DNA of 64,000 nucleotides from Camillea tinctor (Eukaryota > Ascomycota > Sordariomycetes > Xylariales > Xylariaceae): NCBI GenBank assembly GCA_022578605.1, contig MU394080.1:186001-250000 (forward strand), written 5' to 3'. Below the pieces are notes generated by a model. The model was given only the letters and a program-made list of their open reading frames with translations. It was not told the DNA's origin and did no database searches. The translations under genes were made by a program, and so were the position numbers. Of the stretch, positions 33,022-45,576 are shown piece after piece (positions within the stretch are counted from its first letter, which is position 1; the number at the start of each line of letters is the position of its first letter).

Positions 33022-34547
33022 ATGGCTATCGGCAGTGTTATAGTTCGAGACTACCATTGGTCCAAGAACAATTATCGTGTCCAGTCTCCCAACCTGGACC
33101 TGAGATCCAACGCGCTCAACTTCATCGTCCGTCCATTACAGGGAAATAACAAAGATGAATCTTGGATAGTAGATCCAAAATTGGATCTCAGAGATGACAT
33201 CAAGTCTGATGCATATCTGACCGAGGCCAACGGGCTTTTTATTCCTACAACAAGCGATACCGGTTATTTCCCAGTTTGGGTTCCTGTCCAAGGCGGCAAT
33301 GTCGAGAGAAAAGGGGGCAATGAAACCTTTGTTGTCAACCTCAAGACGTTTGAGGGGCTGTTTGTGCCTGTAGACAAAATATGTTGGATCCCGAGCCACG
33401 AGGCTTCCGATGATAGCGGTAATCTATATACCGTTATTGGGACCCGGAAGATGGGCCACAACGATACGACTATATGCTTTTCACAGCAATACGGGCTTCC
33501 CGGCCAAGCTAAGTTTGAATTGCTTCCGCCCTCAGTACTGTCTGCGTGCAACAAACTGGACGAAGCGCGGCAACAGCGGCTTTTCGAGTTCCAGTTGGAA
33601 GTAAAGCATATGTCACATCGAGTTCGGGGGTCTGTCATGGCCATTCTTTCACGAATATTTGTGTCACCATACCGGCTCAACAAAGGCCGCCGCCCATTGC
33701 AAGCTATTTTCGATGAGAGGATGAATATATCTAGGTATATAGCCCGGTGTGGTGGGGGTGATTTCTTGGATGCCGAGGTTGACGACAGTGACGTCGACTC
33801 TACAAATGATCATCCCACAACAGATCGTCAGGAACCCGCGAATGTAAGCCCACTCTATGGCTCGTTTATATTTTGCAATATTAACATAACCAATAGCAAC
33901 GATATACCTGCGGGTGTAAATATTTAGATTTGGGCCCTACTTATTTGACTCGGTATCCTCCGCATACTCATATCAAAGATGACGAATGCCCTCTTGGTTC
34001 TAATCATACGAAACACTGCATATTCGCCGATCATCGGCCTAATCATTGCGTGATACCGAGTTCCCATGAACCTCACCATCATTGTCCTCACTTCGTTTCC
34101 AGTTGCGACCCTGGTTCCATCTCTTCGTCATCTTTGTTACGGAGAGATGTCAGTACAGAGCCGGGTACAAGCGAATCGCCCTCAATAGCAACACCGAGTC
34201 TGAATGACTCGGATATGGATGCATGGCAGGTCGAGCTGGAAGACCGAGGCTCCGATTTCTCCGATGCTGAGCGCTTGCTTAGAACCAGAAATACGGATAT
34301 CTTCGATGTGATGGCTCTAGGTCCGGGCAGTTATGATTCGCCGTTCCCGGACACCCCACACTCGTCGATGGAAGATGTCGATGTCGAGATTGGCGAGGGA
34401 ACCTCCTTGATCAATATCATAGATGAGGAAATCAACGGATTGGACAACTGCTCCGACGTTAGTGTTGATCAAGAGGCTGAGAACATGCAGCGTCGAGTGG
34501 ACATCCGCCCCTTCTCCACGCCTGGACCGCATGATATAGAGATGTGA
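33022..34547 (+). CDS. Unknown protein with a Cys/His-rich segment (H-x2-3-H-C repeats)
   Basis: Exons 33022-33843 and 33897-34547, joined over a 53-bp intron (gtaagc ... accaatag), give 490 residues. I do not recognise the family. Residues 1-270 look globular and mixed alpha/beta. Residues 279-344 hold 7 Cys and 11 His among 66 positions, with three repeats of H-x(2,3)-H-C: His311/His314/Cys315, His320/His324/Cys325 and His331/His334-336/Cys337. A CxC (279, 281) and Cys305 precede them and Cys344 follows. This looks like a metal-binding segment but matches no zinc-finger class I know. The remainder is acidic and Ser/Asp-rich with no TM. The Cys/His region is open in the second exon independently of the splice. 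Upstream exons cannot be excluded. Confidence 0.62.
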
Positions 34548-36533
34548 ACCACCCTGTTACTTCGGGGCCATGCTCTATTCTGTCCTGATGTCCTGGAAAT
34601 ATGCAAAAATCCCTTCGGGCATAGGGGATAACCTATCTACCTACTGGCGACGCCATCCGCACTTCCCCGGCCTACCATCCTATCCTTGCAAAGGCGCTAC
34701 CGGAAATGTCTTCCACCTCTTCTTACTGGAGGTAGCGGGATGGGTGAGAGACCGGTGGCGGCACTCTTTACTACCTACACCAAAAAGGAAGAGGAGGGAA
34801 CGAGAGAATTATACTAATCTAGTATACAGAAGCGGGAAAAAAAAAGACGCGAAATAAAATAGAAAATGTGACAGCTCAGCTTAGGTTTCTTCTTTTGTCC
34901 GAGGGTGGACTAGTTAGAGTACTGGGTGCGGATTTTCTTTTAAAGATGGATTGCATATATATACATATGTGTGTGTGTGTGTGTAAGAGAAGGGCAGAAG
35001 TTGGCATGGGGATTGGTTGGTCAGTTGAACAGGCACAACAGCCACTGTACACTGCCTCCTACCTATGAGCTGTGTTCACACACACGCATGAACGTACGCA
35101 CGCACGCACACATATATAACCATAAATCTAGGATATAGATAAATTCGGTAAATAATGGAAGGTAGGGTAGGATAGATTAGAGTAAGACTACAGCGGCCCT
35201 TGATTATACTCTCTAATGGTAGTACTTCCTATTCGCGATCTAGGTTACATAGATAATTCGCCCCCCTTTCCCTTGTTCATCTCCTCCTCTTCTTCATAGT
35301 CCCAGTGATACGCACCCCCACCCTCTCTTCACTTAGATACGTAGTAGACAGCGACACAAACGAACGCATAAAGGGACATGCTCGGTGTGACAAAGATGTG
35401 ACCGATTCCCCGGGTTCTTGACCGGCCTCGGCAAACTGAGTGAAATCCACTATCACCACCACCATCAGTAACACGACAGAGGCAGATAGATAAATAGATA
35501 GGCGATTTGGGATTAGATATGGGGAGGAGACCAGATGCGGATCTATATACTGCCACAACCAGATGTGCTACCTAACATATATGGTTAGGCCAATATATAC
35601 CCAGATACCTACCGAGAACAGAGCAGAATGGAATATAAGTATGAATACAAATAGAATTCTACCTATTTTCCAGTTTACCAAACTGAGTAGTTAGGTTACA
35701 TAGACGGTGTGAATATTGAGGGCTTTCCTCTTCCCCTTTATGCCTGCCACCCACCTTCTAAGACTACATATGTAGGTTATAGATGTATGTATGTATATGA
35801 TATCTTGTTAACCCCTAACCCCTAAATTTATATAGCTACGCCCTCTATAACCTACGTATACAATCCTAGAACACACACATGCCTTCCCCCCTTATATAAT
35901 CAATCTACTTTAGATTCCCAATCCCACATCCCCTTTCCACTCTCTACGGTAAGTAGTATCTCAACGCTGAAAAAGGATGTATTGATCTGCAAAGAAAAAC
36001 GCATCATAGTGACGGGGCGCGAACCCGGGTAGGATGTAGGGTAAGAGGGTATGCTAGAGGCTAAACGAGAACAACAAATAATGGACATGTTACGCATGTT
36101 ATGTGTTTACATTTATGGCGTGATATATATACACAAGATAGCCTTAGGTATGTATGTATGCTCGGTTTTCTATTCCCCCCCAACTGCTCGCAGCGTAGGT
36201 ACATGTATATGTTTGAAGAAAGAAGGGAAAGAATAAACACACACACGTACATACATAGGTAACATACATGGCATACATGCTTGCTTGCAATCCTTGTTCG
36301 TACTCTCTCTATCACTCTTCCCTTTTTCTCTCCTCATCTAGAGGCATCTCGTGTTGGCCTGTCTTCCAACGATGATAAGTAGGTAACGGTAATGATAATG
36401 ATAACGATGACCCTGATCCCTTTATCCAAAATAAATGTTTAAATTACACCACGTATATCGTACCGTATGTCTTCTCTCCCCTCTACCCCTTACCCCTTTA
36501 CACATACACTAAAAGGTCTTTTTTTGTATTCCG
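34548..36533. other. Intergenic region, 2.0 kb
   Basis: Convergent spacer with no supported gene. It has a (GT)8 run (34969-34984), CGCACACA-like repeats near 35080-35110, and CCCCTAA doublets near 35811-35825. A tRNA B-box-like string near 36010 was examined and rejected. Confidence 0.55.
34969..34984. repeat. (GT)8 microsatellite
   Basis: Eight GT dinucleotides in the spacer downstream of the Cys/His-rich gene. Confidence 0.85.
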
Positions 36534-38194
36534 TTACATAATAACCGCCTCATCATTCGCATTACCATTGCGTCCCCTTAGCCTATCCTCTAGCGCCGGC
36601 TCACCTCCCTCCTCAAAGCTGCCCCTGCGGCCCCAGTTACGGGGTTGGCGCTTGAGGAAGGCGCCGACAGCGCCGAGGTAGCCTTCATGGCGCAGGAAGT
36701 AGGCCTGTTTCTGGCCCTTGCTCCAGAATTTGATAGCGTAGCTGAGCGTGTTCATAGTCTGGGGGTGGCCCCGGATGAAGGACCCGCCGAAGTAGATGTG
36801 CGAGAGACCGTGCACCTGTGACTGGAGATACGCGATCTGCCCAATATTGTTGCTGATGGCGTAGAGCAGGGAGCGCGATATATCCGAGGCGGTGAAGCGC
36901 GTGCGCTGTGCGTCGTGGGCGCTCCTCGAAGAGGTTGGGCGTGATGATGAAGGGTGATTTGGGTGTGACGAGGAAGTGTCGTGCTCGTGCGATGGTTGCG
37001 CCTCTTGTTCACTAGAGCGCTCGCGATCGTCGTGTGAAACGTCACCATTCTCTTCGCCGTCATTCTCTGCCTCACGCTTCATCCGAAACACCTTCCCAAA
37101 AGAGCTGGCAATGGTGGTACTCTTCAACCCGATCTTGCCATAGTCAGTGCCGTAGATGTCACCTACGAGCATGTCAACCTTGGTATTGTCGCCTTGAGCG
37201 GCCATGTCCAACATGTCGTCGAAATTGTCCGCGGGCGTAAGGAGAGAGAGCAAGCCCCATAACGTGCCCCCGCCGAGGGAAGTACCGCCAACACGTTCAT
37301 ACGTGCGTGGGCCAGAAACCTTGAGTATGCTGACTCCAGAACCTATGTTCACAAGCATGTAGGGGTAGATATTGGCGTCGGGCTGGGCAAAGTGCATGGG
37401 GTCGGTTTCGGAATAGGTGAAGACCTCTCGGGGTATCTCGGTGATGAAAAAGTCGAGCCCTATTCCGCGGAGAAGAGCGTTAGTGTATGGTGTTTCCCGG
37501 GTTCGATTGACCTCGCGGGTCGACTAACCAATTATCAAACACTCCATCTCATCTTCGCGCAAAACATCGACGCCTAACTGCTTCCGGATCCTGTCGTAGA
37601 ACTTGTAGGAACCACCGCCGGTGGCCATGACGCATAGTTCGCCTGGTTTCGAGCCATTGAGAGCAAGCTGTTTGTCCTTGAGGTGTCGCATAAACTCGAT
37701 ACAGTCGTCTATCCTGTCGGTCTCGAAGGATTGGAAGTTTAGCCTCCCTCCGGGCTCTCTCGAGTGCGCTTCGCGAGAGAAGTAGACTAGTTTTGCGAGC
37801 GATCCACCGATCTACATAGCAGGCGGAAAGATATATAACGTCAGCCTCGGGTAATAAGGGGCACCTCCTACACGGCAAGGCTTACATCTACGGCGATATG
37901 GCTAACAACGGCGGTGTGGTTCGGTAGGCGAATATCCTTGGTCTCGTAGCCGCCGGTGGTGGCCGTACCGTTGCCATTGGCGGGCGTGCCGGGTTCGGGG
38001 GTGTCGACAATGAATGCGCCTTTGACATTGATGCGTACGGAACCGGGATGTATGATGGTACTGTCAATTTCAGCGGTACTAGTTACCGTCTCTTTGCGCG
38101 GTCTTCCGGTGGCGGTGGCGGTGTCTTTGGTGTCAGTCGCCTCGCCGGCGGTAACGGCACCAGATCCGACGGCCTGATAAGTATCTCCGGGCAT
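36534..38194 (-). CDS. CAB1: Pantothenate kinase (eukaryotic type II PanK)
   Basis: Three minus-strand exons (38194-37886, 37811-37529, 37459-36534) give 505 residues. It phosphorylates pantothenate with ATP, the first step of coenzyme A synthesis. Motifs: the phosphate-binding start AVDIGGSLAKLVYFS, created by the first splice; VMATGGGSYKFYDRIRKQLG; GLDFFITEIPREVFTY across the second splice; YPYMLVNIGSGVSILKVSGP; RVGGTSLGGGTLWGLLSLLT; DIYGTDYGKIGL; and HIYFGGSFIRGHP. About 55 residues between the GKVFRMKREA region and FTASDISRSLL are an acidic Ser/His-rich insertion, probably a surface loop. The N-terminal ~90 residues are Thr/Ser-rich and variable. It shares no operon-like arrangement with its neighbours. 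Confidence 0.93.
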
Positions 38195-40056
38195 AGTGAG
38201 GCGTGAAGTAGTTGTTGTGTGTTATGATACGGTGTGCGACAAGAAGAGTGAGAGAGGGGGAGAGAGATAACCAGGAAGAATAAGCCAGGTCAGATCTGAT
38301 CAGACTGGTGAGACGGCAGACGGCACGGGACACAAGGAATGAGGCACGAGGAGCGAGGCACAGGTAAATCGCAAAGCTTCTGGCTGAGAAGCCCAGGTTC
38401 GCGTAGAGGATTCAGGGCGGCATGAAGGTTTAAGTTGGAAAGAGAGGTGATTCTGAAGCTGGGCTGGTTCAGACGTTTAATAAGTGGGAATACTAAAAAA
38501 GGTTATATAACATGGGATAAAAACAAGGAGTTCAGGAGTATCAAATAGGAATTCCGACCGGAGCAAGCGACGTAGGTGGTATTGAATAAGTAGTGAGTAG
38601 TGAGTAGTGAGTAGAATGTGTGTGTAAGTGGTAAGTGGTTAGTGGTAAAGTGGTAAAGTGGGTGTAAGTATGTAGATGTGGGGAATTCTTTTTTCGTGAA
38701 AGATGGTCCTGATGGACAATGCCATGGGAAATTCCATAATCTACTACGCAGCTACGGCATATTGGCCTATCGATAGCCAATAAAATCTATCTTTATGTTA
38801 CCCAAGCTTAGGTAATTAACTTGTACTCCGTACCTCTATACGTAATAACCTATACATAGGTACGTCTCTTTTTTTTTTCTTCTTTCCCCTCCTTATCCAC
38901 TTCTTTCGTTAGCGTACATTAATACTTAATATGTACATAGTTACTTTGTATTAATCGCAACGATAACCCTCAGTTAGATATAAACCTACACTAGACTATG
39001 TCAATATGTCTTAATTCCCAAGTCGGACACCTGCCTACTTATCTACATACATCAGCTCATATCAAACCTCAATTACTTCTTAATTGCTTACCGAATCAAT
39101 CAGCAACAAGAAACGGCGCCGGTGTAAGCCTCCTTGTAAGCTGTAATGTAACATTTACCGGGATTCGTGCTCAGCCGGACTCCCGTAACTCCTGTCGGCT
39201 CCAGGGCTGTGTGGGGTGAGAGAAAGAGGAAATTGGGACTAATAAAGACGATTACTACATGCACATGAATGAGGATCCACGGCCATGACAAGCAAGGCAG
39301 GCAAGGCAGGCAACACGAAACAAGGACATGAAAAAGGAGGTTACGGTGATGTAAACTTACATCTCCCAGATCCCCATCACCCATCTTCCTCTCGCCCGGG
39401 TTCCATCGTACACTAGTAGTCAAGACTTACACCCTAATCAAAAACAAGAGACACAAAAAAAGGCTTAAGATTATTCGAAACAGGGCGAGGCAGTCTCGCC
39501 CTATAAATGAATCTAAAGTCATACAGAAATCCTGGCCGGGGCAACTCCGCGCTAATGGATGGTAATACCGCGTAACTGGGCAAGGCGATAGGTATATTAT
39601 CTGCATATACTTGGCAATGCGTTTCCCGTCAGGAACCTAAATGTAGGTACAGTACATAACTGATTCAACTCTCCAAGCTCTCCGTTGATTACACAACATA
39701 GCAATCATGTAAGTTGAAGGTGGTAATACCAACTCTTTATATCACGTAACCTAACACCTGCTTCATATCCTGAGACTCGTATAGCATCGTGTAAGTAGGT
39801 AGGGCAACACCCCTCGATATCCTAGGTTGACTAGTTCATTTACCTAGCAGCGGAAAATGATGTTCCTCTTTGCACGAAGCCTCCGTTTTGGGCATGTTGA
39901 ATAGATGTCTCTCTCATTATGAGCAACTACCTGTTAAACCTAGGGTAGGTATTACATGACACCCCATGTATTCAATTTTCCCCATCTCACTCTTATTCCC
40001 TAGAAAGATAAAAGGGGAAGATTAAGACTTTTTGCTTTTTTCTTCACTCCTTTTTA
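38195..40056. other. Intergenic region, 1.9 kb, between PanK and DUF1348 genes
   Basis: No gene supported. The left part is the PanK promoter. A 7-bp tandem (GTAGTGA-type, about three copies) lies near 38590-38613. Small open frames at 38541-38780 and 39100-39423 (minus) are low-complexity. Confidence 0.55.
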
Positions 40057-40789
40057 TTACCAGTGCTCCTCCGAGATCTCGACGGTGTTGACGTCAACAC
40101 CGTCCTTGTACCATCTCTCCTCGTGGCTGATCTTGACGTCGTTACCGCTCATCTGCCTCTTGCGCATGAGCCCGTCTTCGGCGAATGTCCAGTCCTCCAC
40201 TAGATATAAAGATTAGCCGGCTACTCCCACTTATATCCACCCATACTTAATTAACCTATCCAACCGAGTTGGAAAGAAACAAAGGGGTAAGAGAATTGAG
40301 AGAAGGAGAAGAGGAGAGAGAGAGATGACGTACGTCCATAAGTCCTCCACCACTGCCCCTCGGCGTCATACCACTCGTACCAGAACTGCACAGCGATGCG
40401 GTTGCCCTCGAAGGCGAAGAGCTCCTTGCGCAGGCGGTACCCATTCTCGCGCTGCCATTTGCGTGTCAAGAAGGCCTCGATCTCGTCGCGGCCGCGTAGG
40501 AACTGGTCTCGATTGCGCCATATAGAGTCCGGCGTGTAGGCCATCTTGACGAGTTGGGGGTTCCTTTTTTATTTTTCACAGTGTCAGAACAGAATTGGAG
40601 GGTGGAGTCAAGCCTGGTGATATGTGTATGTATTGAAAGGGTGAGATGGATAAGGAATTGATGTATAAGGGCATAAGATAGAGAGGCATACTTGGTATTC
40701 CACGCATCTTGAGCGGCCTTGACTTTGATCTGGGCCGTCTCAGCCGTGAAGGGCGGGTAGGGTGGGCGTCCTTTATTTTCAGCTGCCAT
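40057..40789 (-). CDS. DUF1348 / NTF2-like (SnoaL-type) small protein
   Basis: Three minus-strand exons (40789-40692, 40563-40334, 40199-40057) give 156 residues. The product matches the DUF1348 pattern: AWNTKNPQLVKMAYTPDSIW, WRNRDQFLRGRDEIEAFLTR, KELFAFEGNRIAVQFWYEW, QWWRTYG, LEDWTFAEDGLMRKRQMS. The NTF2-like fold is a cone-shaped pocket used by many small enzymes and binders; no reaction is established for this family. No targeting signal is apparent. The first acceptor (about 40564) was chosen because it restores AWNTKNPQLVKMAYTPDS. Confidence 0.88.
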
Positions 40790-43700
40790 GTTTTCCTTTT
40801 ATATAAAGAGAATTCAACTGGATTTGGAGTTGTAACTGAGTTGAGTTGAATCGAGTTGGAGTCGAAGGATGTGCTATCAAAGGAAATTCGTTCTGTTCTT
40901 AACCCACAATTTTAGCTAGTTAAGTTAGATCCACTTCAGCTCTTTTTGATCCATCGTACTTATATTCTCAGCTTGCACTTTCTTCTCCGCGGGAAATAGT
41001 TTTTCACTCACCGCAGGTGATAGACTCACTACTTATGAGCCCTGAAGTTGACGAGTGTGACGTGTAGGTGATGATGACGGAACCTGGTGGAGGTGCCGAA
41101 TCGGAGATCCGGTGATTGAACTCACCTTAGCAGCATCACCACCGGTTTTTCCTCGGCAGACTCGGAGTGCCTTGCTACTACGGAGCCGGACCTTGTGAAC
41201 TTTCGAGTCACCGAAAATCCACTAAAATATTACAAAGGGCGCATTCGATCGACACCGAACCTTACGTGGTATTGCATCTCCGCGGGTTCCCGGTCAATTG
41301 TCACTGTACGGACTCGGAGAATGATTTTAGGCAAAACACCAGAAGCCGGAGTTGTTATATGAAGATACTAGCTACCTAGGTAACTTAGCGCCAAAGGCTT
41401 TAACTATAGATTCTATACGCATCATCCCTTACTTTCGATAATTTAAGTAGTTGTCTAGAAGCGGACGTCAATTTTATTTCAATAACTCACTTCTGGGATT
41501 GAATCAGTTATTTATACCTGACTTGCCATGTAATATCAGTGGTCTAGACCTACCTGCGATATGTGCAATCCTTCTTGGGGTGGAGTCGATGGCGCCATCC
41601 CCAAGAGCATTTTGACGAAATAAGCACGATCTCGGGGAGGGAAGGTATTTATAGATAAATTGTATTCATCACCAGTTTCCCTATGACTAACCTGTGACAT
41701 GGCCATAGGCGTAGATCTCAAGGCTAAAGACCCCAATCTGCCACTACCTAAAATTGGGATGTTTCTACCCGACCTCTTGAAAAGGAGTAAAATCATGGGT
41801 GGGGCGGTTGTCATCCAAAGTCGAGCATCATCAGGAACTTCATGACAATGGTGTGGACAAATACCCTCTTTCATATTACTGTAAAATGGTGAAGACCGAG
41901 GCTTCTGGTATGGATTTTTCTCAACTCGTATTGTTGGGTGCTCCTTGGAGGAGTGGTAGGATGCTAGGGAGGTCCATCAAGGTCGTCATCTCGGGGATAA
42001 TCACGCAAGAGACGGCGCCTCTTAACTTGCGACTATTCGGCTTCACTGATGTTGGTCATAATGACTGATTTTCCGACGGGAAGAGAGCTCATTGACAAAT
42101 ACTCGGCCCAAAGCATTTAGTTACTTCTCTTTTTTTTGTTATCTCGTCAAAGCTTACGAGCCAGCAAGATCCTCCTTACACGAACCGGTTCTTTCAGAAA
42201 CACATGGAAGTTTTTGCAAGAGTTCATCAGATATTCAAAGAAAGCTCGGAAGTTGGTAAAGTTAAGGAGGTGTGGAAATAAAGCTGAATGGATATGTCGT
42301 CCTCTTATATGGACTAAGTCTTAGCTCACGAGAGCTGCTTTAGTAGACCTTACAACAACAATCGATAGATGGCTGAAGAGACGATAGGAGAATTCCTAAC
42401 CTAAGTCACTTATCACAAAATTATAGATCCACCCTCTGGCACTCCCCCGGTGGTGGGGGACTCGGGGGTTTCTATGCTTCCGTAAGCTCCTGCTCTCGGG
42501 CAATGGCGAGAGGGTCCCAAATGCAAGTGTTGAGCCACTTGGCTAGGAGGTTAGGTGTCTAGAGAGTTCCAAAAAAAAATACTAGGCCGTGTTGGGATAT
42601 TGATTTAGAACTGGTGAGAAAGAACTTGAAGGATCGAGGCAGAGGGCTAGAGAAGAAGGGAATAGGGAAGGAGGTAAGTAAAGCGGGTAAGGGAGTTGTG
42701 AGGGTTTTAATTTCTGCTTAGTAACTCTGTAGGTTACATAGTAAGTGCAAGTGAGTATTGTGTGTAACGAATTAGATATTCTGTGGGTCACAGGCTACAT
42801 ACATAAGTACCTAGTAGTCAGTACCTACATAGTAGGCTTATTAAAGGTCCATTAGCACTGTACTAGTATGATTTCATTCCCCGATTCCGGACAACCTCGC
42901 CAAGCCCTTGCCTAGGAGTAGGCACCTATAACTTCAGCACTCTGTGCACTTTTCATGAAGCGGATCGGGTGCGGACAGCGAGCGGACATGACGGCATAAT
43001 ATTTAACCTATGTTGTGGTTGACCCGTATTTTGCAAACCCAGGCCAGTTATCTGACTACGTAACCTATAACTCATTTTTAAGTTGAATATCCAAAAACAG
43101 AAATAAAGCTGTAAACTAGTAGACTTCAAAAAATATCAAACTTATATTATCATTTCCACTATGTGCGGCCGCATCCGCACGAGCACGTGGGCTATGTCAA
43201 GTACTATGTAGTTAGCTAATGAGGAGGACCCTGAAGGACAGTGGAAGCGCCTTCCATGCCGATTCTTCCATTGATGTCGTACATGATCTTAGGCATGTAC
43301 ATACTATGTATGTAGTATGTTAAGGTTATGGTTTACTTATGTAACCCGTCCTAAGTACATTCCTCTTACAGACTAATAGGTTGAAGAAATGTGGTACCAG
43401 CCACCATGCTATGTAGTACACCAAGGTTCCTATGTACAACCACAAATACTATCACTATCCACAGTATAGGTACCATATCAGAGTTTATAGGCTAGGTTAG
43501 AAGGTTGTAAGCCCCACTTATAACTAGACCAACTTCTCTTATCCATTAGCTGATTTGATGTAAATTGCGTCGCCAATCCTGCTTTTGACTCTATATTACT
43601 GTAAAAAGTCGCAATCATCTTTTGCACCTGTTCCTTACATTGAAATACTTGAGCTCAAGACCTGTCTTGAATTCTTTCTGTCTCGATCCCAATCTTAACT

Positions 43701-43848
43701 TGAGTCTCATTGTTCTCTCTCTTCATACCTACCTACTTTGTCTTTTTTCGGGTGTTTCTTACATCTACCAGTTAAACAAATCTTTTACCCCTCCATCGAT
43801 TATCATCACTAACAACTAACTATCCTTTACAACAACAATACTCACAAA
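40790..43848. other. Intergenic region, 3.1 kb
   Basis: No supported gene. An ACCTAGGT palindrome is at 41374. Open frames at 41536-41874 (minus) and 41799-42068 (plus) overlap each other and have no family features. The last ~250 bp are a pyrimidine-rich leader for the peroxiredoxin gene. Confidence 0.5.
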
Positions 43849-44572
43849 ATGCCTGCCCTCAAAGCTGGAGATGCCTTCCCCGAGGGCGTGAGCTTCCTCT
43901 ACGTTGTCCCTACCCCCGAGAACAGCGATGTGCTCGCCTGCGGTATCCCCACCAAGTACGATGCTAGCAAAGGTGCGCTTTACCCCTCCCCTCTTTTCTC
44001 CTTCTCTCACACTTTCTCCTCTCGTCCCTTAAACCACGCCTCTGAAACCAATGATTCCTATCATCGTGACTAGAAACTAACCAAACCATTAAAAAAAAAA
44101 AAAAACAGAGTTCCAGGACAAGAAGGTAGTCCTCGTCTCCGTCCCGGGTGCCTTCACCCCTACCTGCACCGCCCAGCACCTCCCCGGCTACATCGCCAAG
44201 CTCTCTGAGCTCAAGGCCAAGGGTGTCGACCAGGTTCTCTTCATCTCGTACAACGACCCCTTCGTTCAGTCGGCCTGGGGCAAGGCCAACGGCATCAAGG
44301 ATGACTCTATCGTAAGTTTTCTCTCTCCTCCCATTTATCCCCGTTATCCCCCTTAGTAAGCTGTATAAATAACTAACCCGGTCTCCCGTTTGCAGCTCTT
44401 CCTCACCGACGACGGTGCCTCCTTCAGCAAGAGCATCGGCGACTGGACCATCGGTGACCGTACCGCCCGCTACGCCCTGGTCATTGACCACGGCAAGGTG
44501 GTCTACGCCGAGAAGGAGCCCGGCAAGGAGCTTACCGTCTCCAGCGCCGACGCCGTGCTCTCCAAGCTATAG
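43849..44572 (+). CDS. Peroxisomal peroxiredoxin, Prx5/Asp f 3 type
   Basis: Exons 43849-43972, 44109-44311 and 44396-44572 give 167 residues. The enzyme reduces H2O2 and alkyl hydroperoxides through a peroxidatic cysteine. Motif VPGAFTPTC places that residue at Cys61. Cys31 (VLACGIP) is the partner position known from Asp f 3-type enzymes. The N-terminus [13 protein letters not shown] and the downstream [13 protein letters not shown] fit the AhpE/Prx5 fold. The C-terminus is Ser-Lys-Leu, a canonical type 1 peroxisomal targeting signal. Introns are 136 and 84 bp. High GC at third codon positions suggests strong expression. Confidence 0.94.
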
Positions 44573-45576
44573 AGCAATGGCTTGAATTTGAACGGATAAA
44601 AAGAATTAATAAACGGAGAGGATAAATTGGCCTGGTATAAAACGACATGATAGAATACCAATATCCTAGAAACAAGAGGAAACATGGGACATTCAAAAAC
44701 AAGAATAAGAATAAGAAGACGGGATTAAAACCCCAGGATCAAGTGAGGCTAATAACTAGACTCCCCTCTTTCTATTTCTCCTCTAGATTAGCAAGACTAT
44801 ATATTATGTACCTGTCCTAGAATAAAGACAAGACAAGCCAAGATAAGAACTCGCGTCAGAATAGCACAGGTGTGACGATCCCTCTAGATGCGCTGTACCT
44901 AGTAACCAAAAAGGTTGGGTTTGCAAATGAGTTCAAGTGCTAAAAGGTTGAAACTAGGATGAACTTGTAAGATCTCCCATGCAGATGGAGATGGAGAAGG
45001 GATACGCTATATAGTTAGTTAGGACAGGTGGGTAGGTAGTTCAGTTGGTTTCCCCCTAAATGGGAGCATGAATCATCAAAGAGGTACGTTTAGCCAGAGA
45101 TATGAAGGATAATAGAAACAAACATTAAGGAACAGATCATGAAATCAGTTAGTAGACAAGCAGTTTCAGACCTATCGATATAAAACCTAGTATTGATAAG
45201 CTCACCCGGCAAAGCAGTTCCCATGTGTAAAAATAAGAGACGGAGACGAAGACGTGATGATAGTAGCAGGAGAGGAGAGTAGGTAGCAGTAGTGGTTTTA
45301 AGTGTCTTTCTTGATTTTTCTTGGTATGGTCCGTCCTGAAAAGGACACACGCAAAGGAATTTCCCACCCTAGACGCCGCCAGACACACACATACACATGA
45401 ATGTAGGGGGTGTGGTTGATGATGAAATGATGCTAATGGTCATGTCATTTTTTCCCTCCATCCTCTCTACCCTTTCTTTCATTTGGTTGTCTTTCCTCTA
45501 GAGGTTTCCTCTTTTTTTTCGCGAACATCACAGCTGAAAAAAAATAAGCATCCACCGCCTTCCTTGCCCTCACCCC
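44573..45576. other. Convergent intergenic region between peroxiredoxin and rpl24
   Basis: About 1.0 kb of 3' flanks. No gene supported. Confidence 0.55.

Noticed and set aside
35805..35830. Telomere-like CCCCTAA doublet
   Set aside because: Only two units, and not the fungal TTAGGG/CCCTAA unit; no array.
35990..36070. tRNA-like B-box (GGGTTCGCGCC on the minus strand) followed by a T run
   Set aside because: The T-loop position 58 is C and not A, the T stem pairs poorly, and no matching 5' acceptor or A-box lies at the right distance.
41536..42324. Overlapping open frames on both strands
   Set aside because: They overlap each other, show no family motif and have no consistent splice model.
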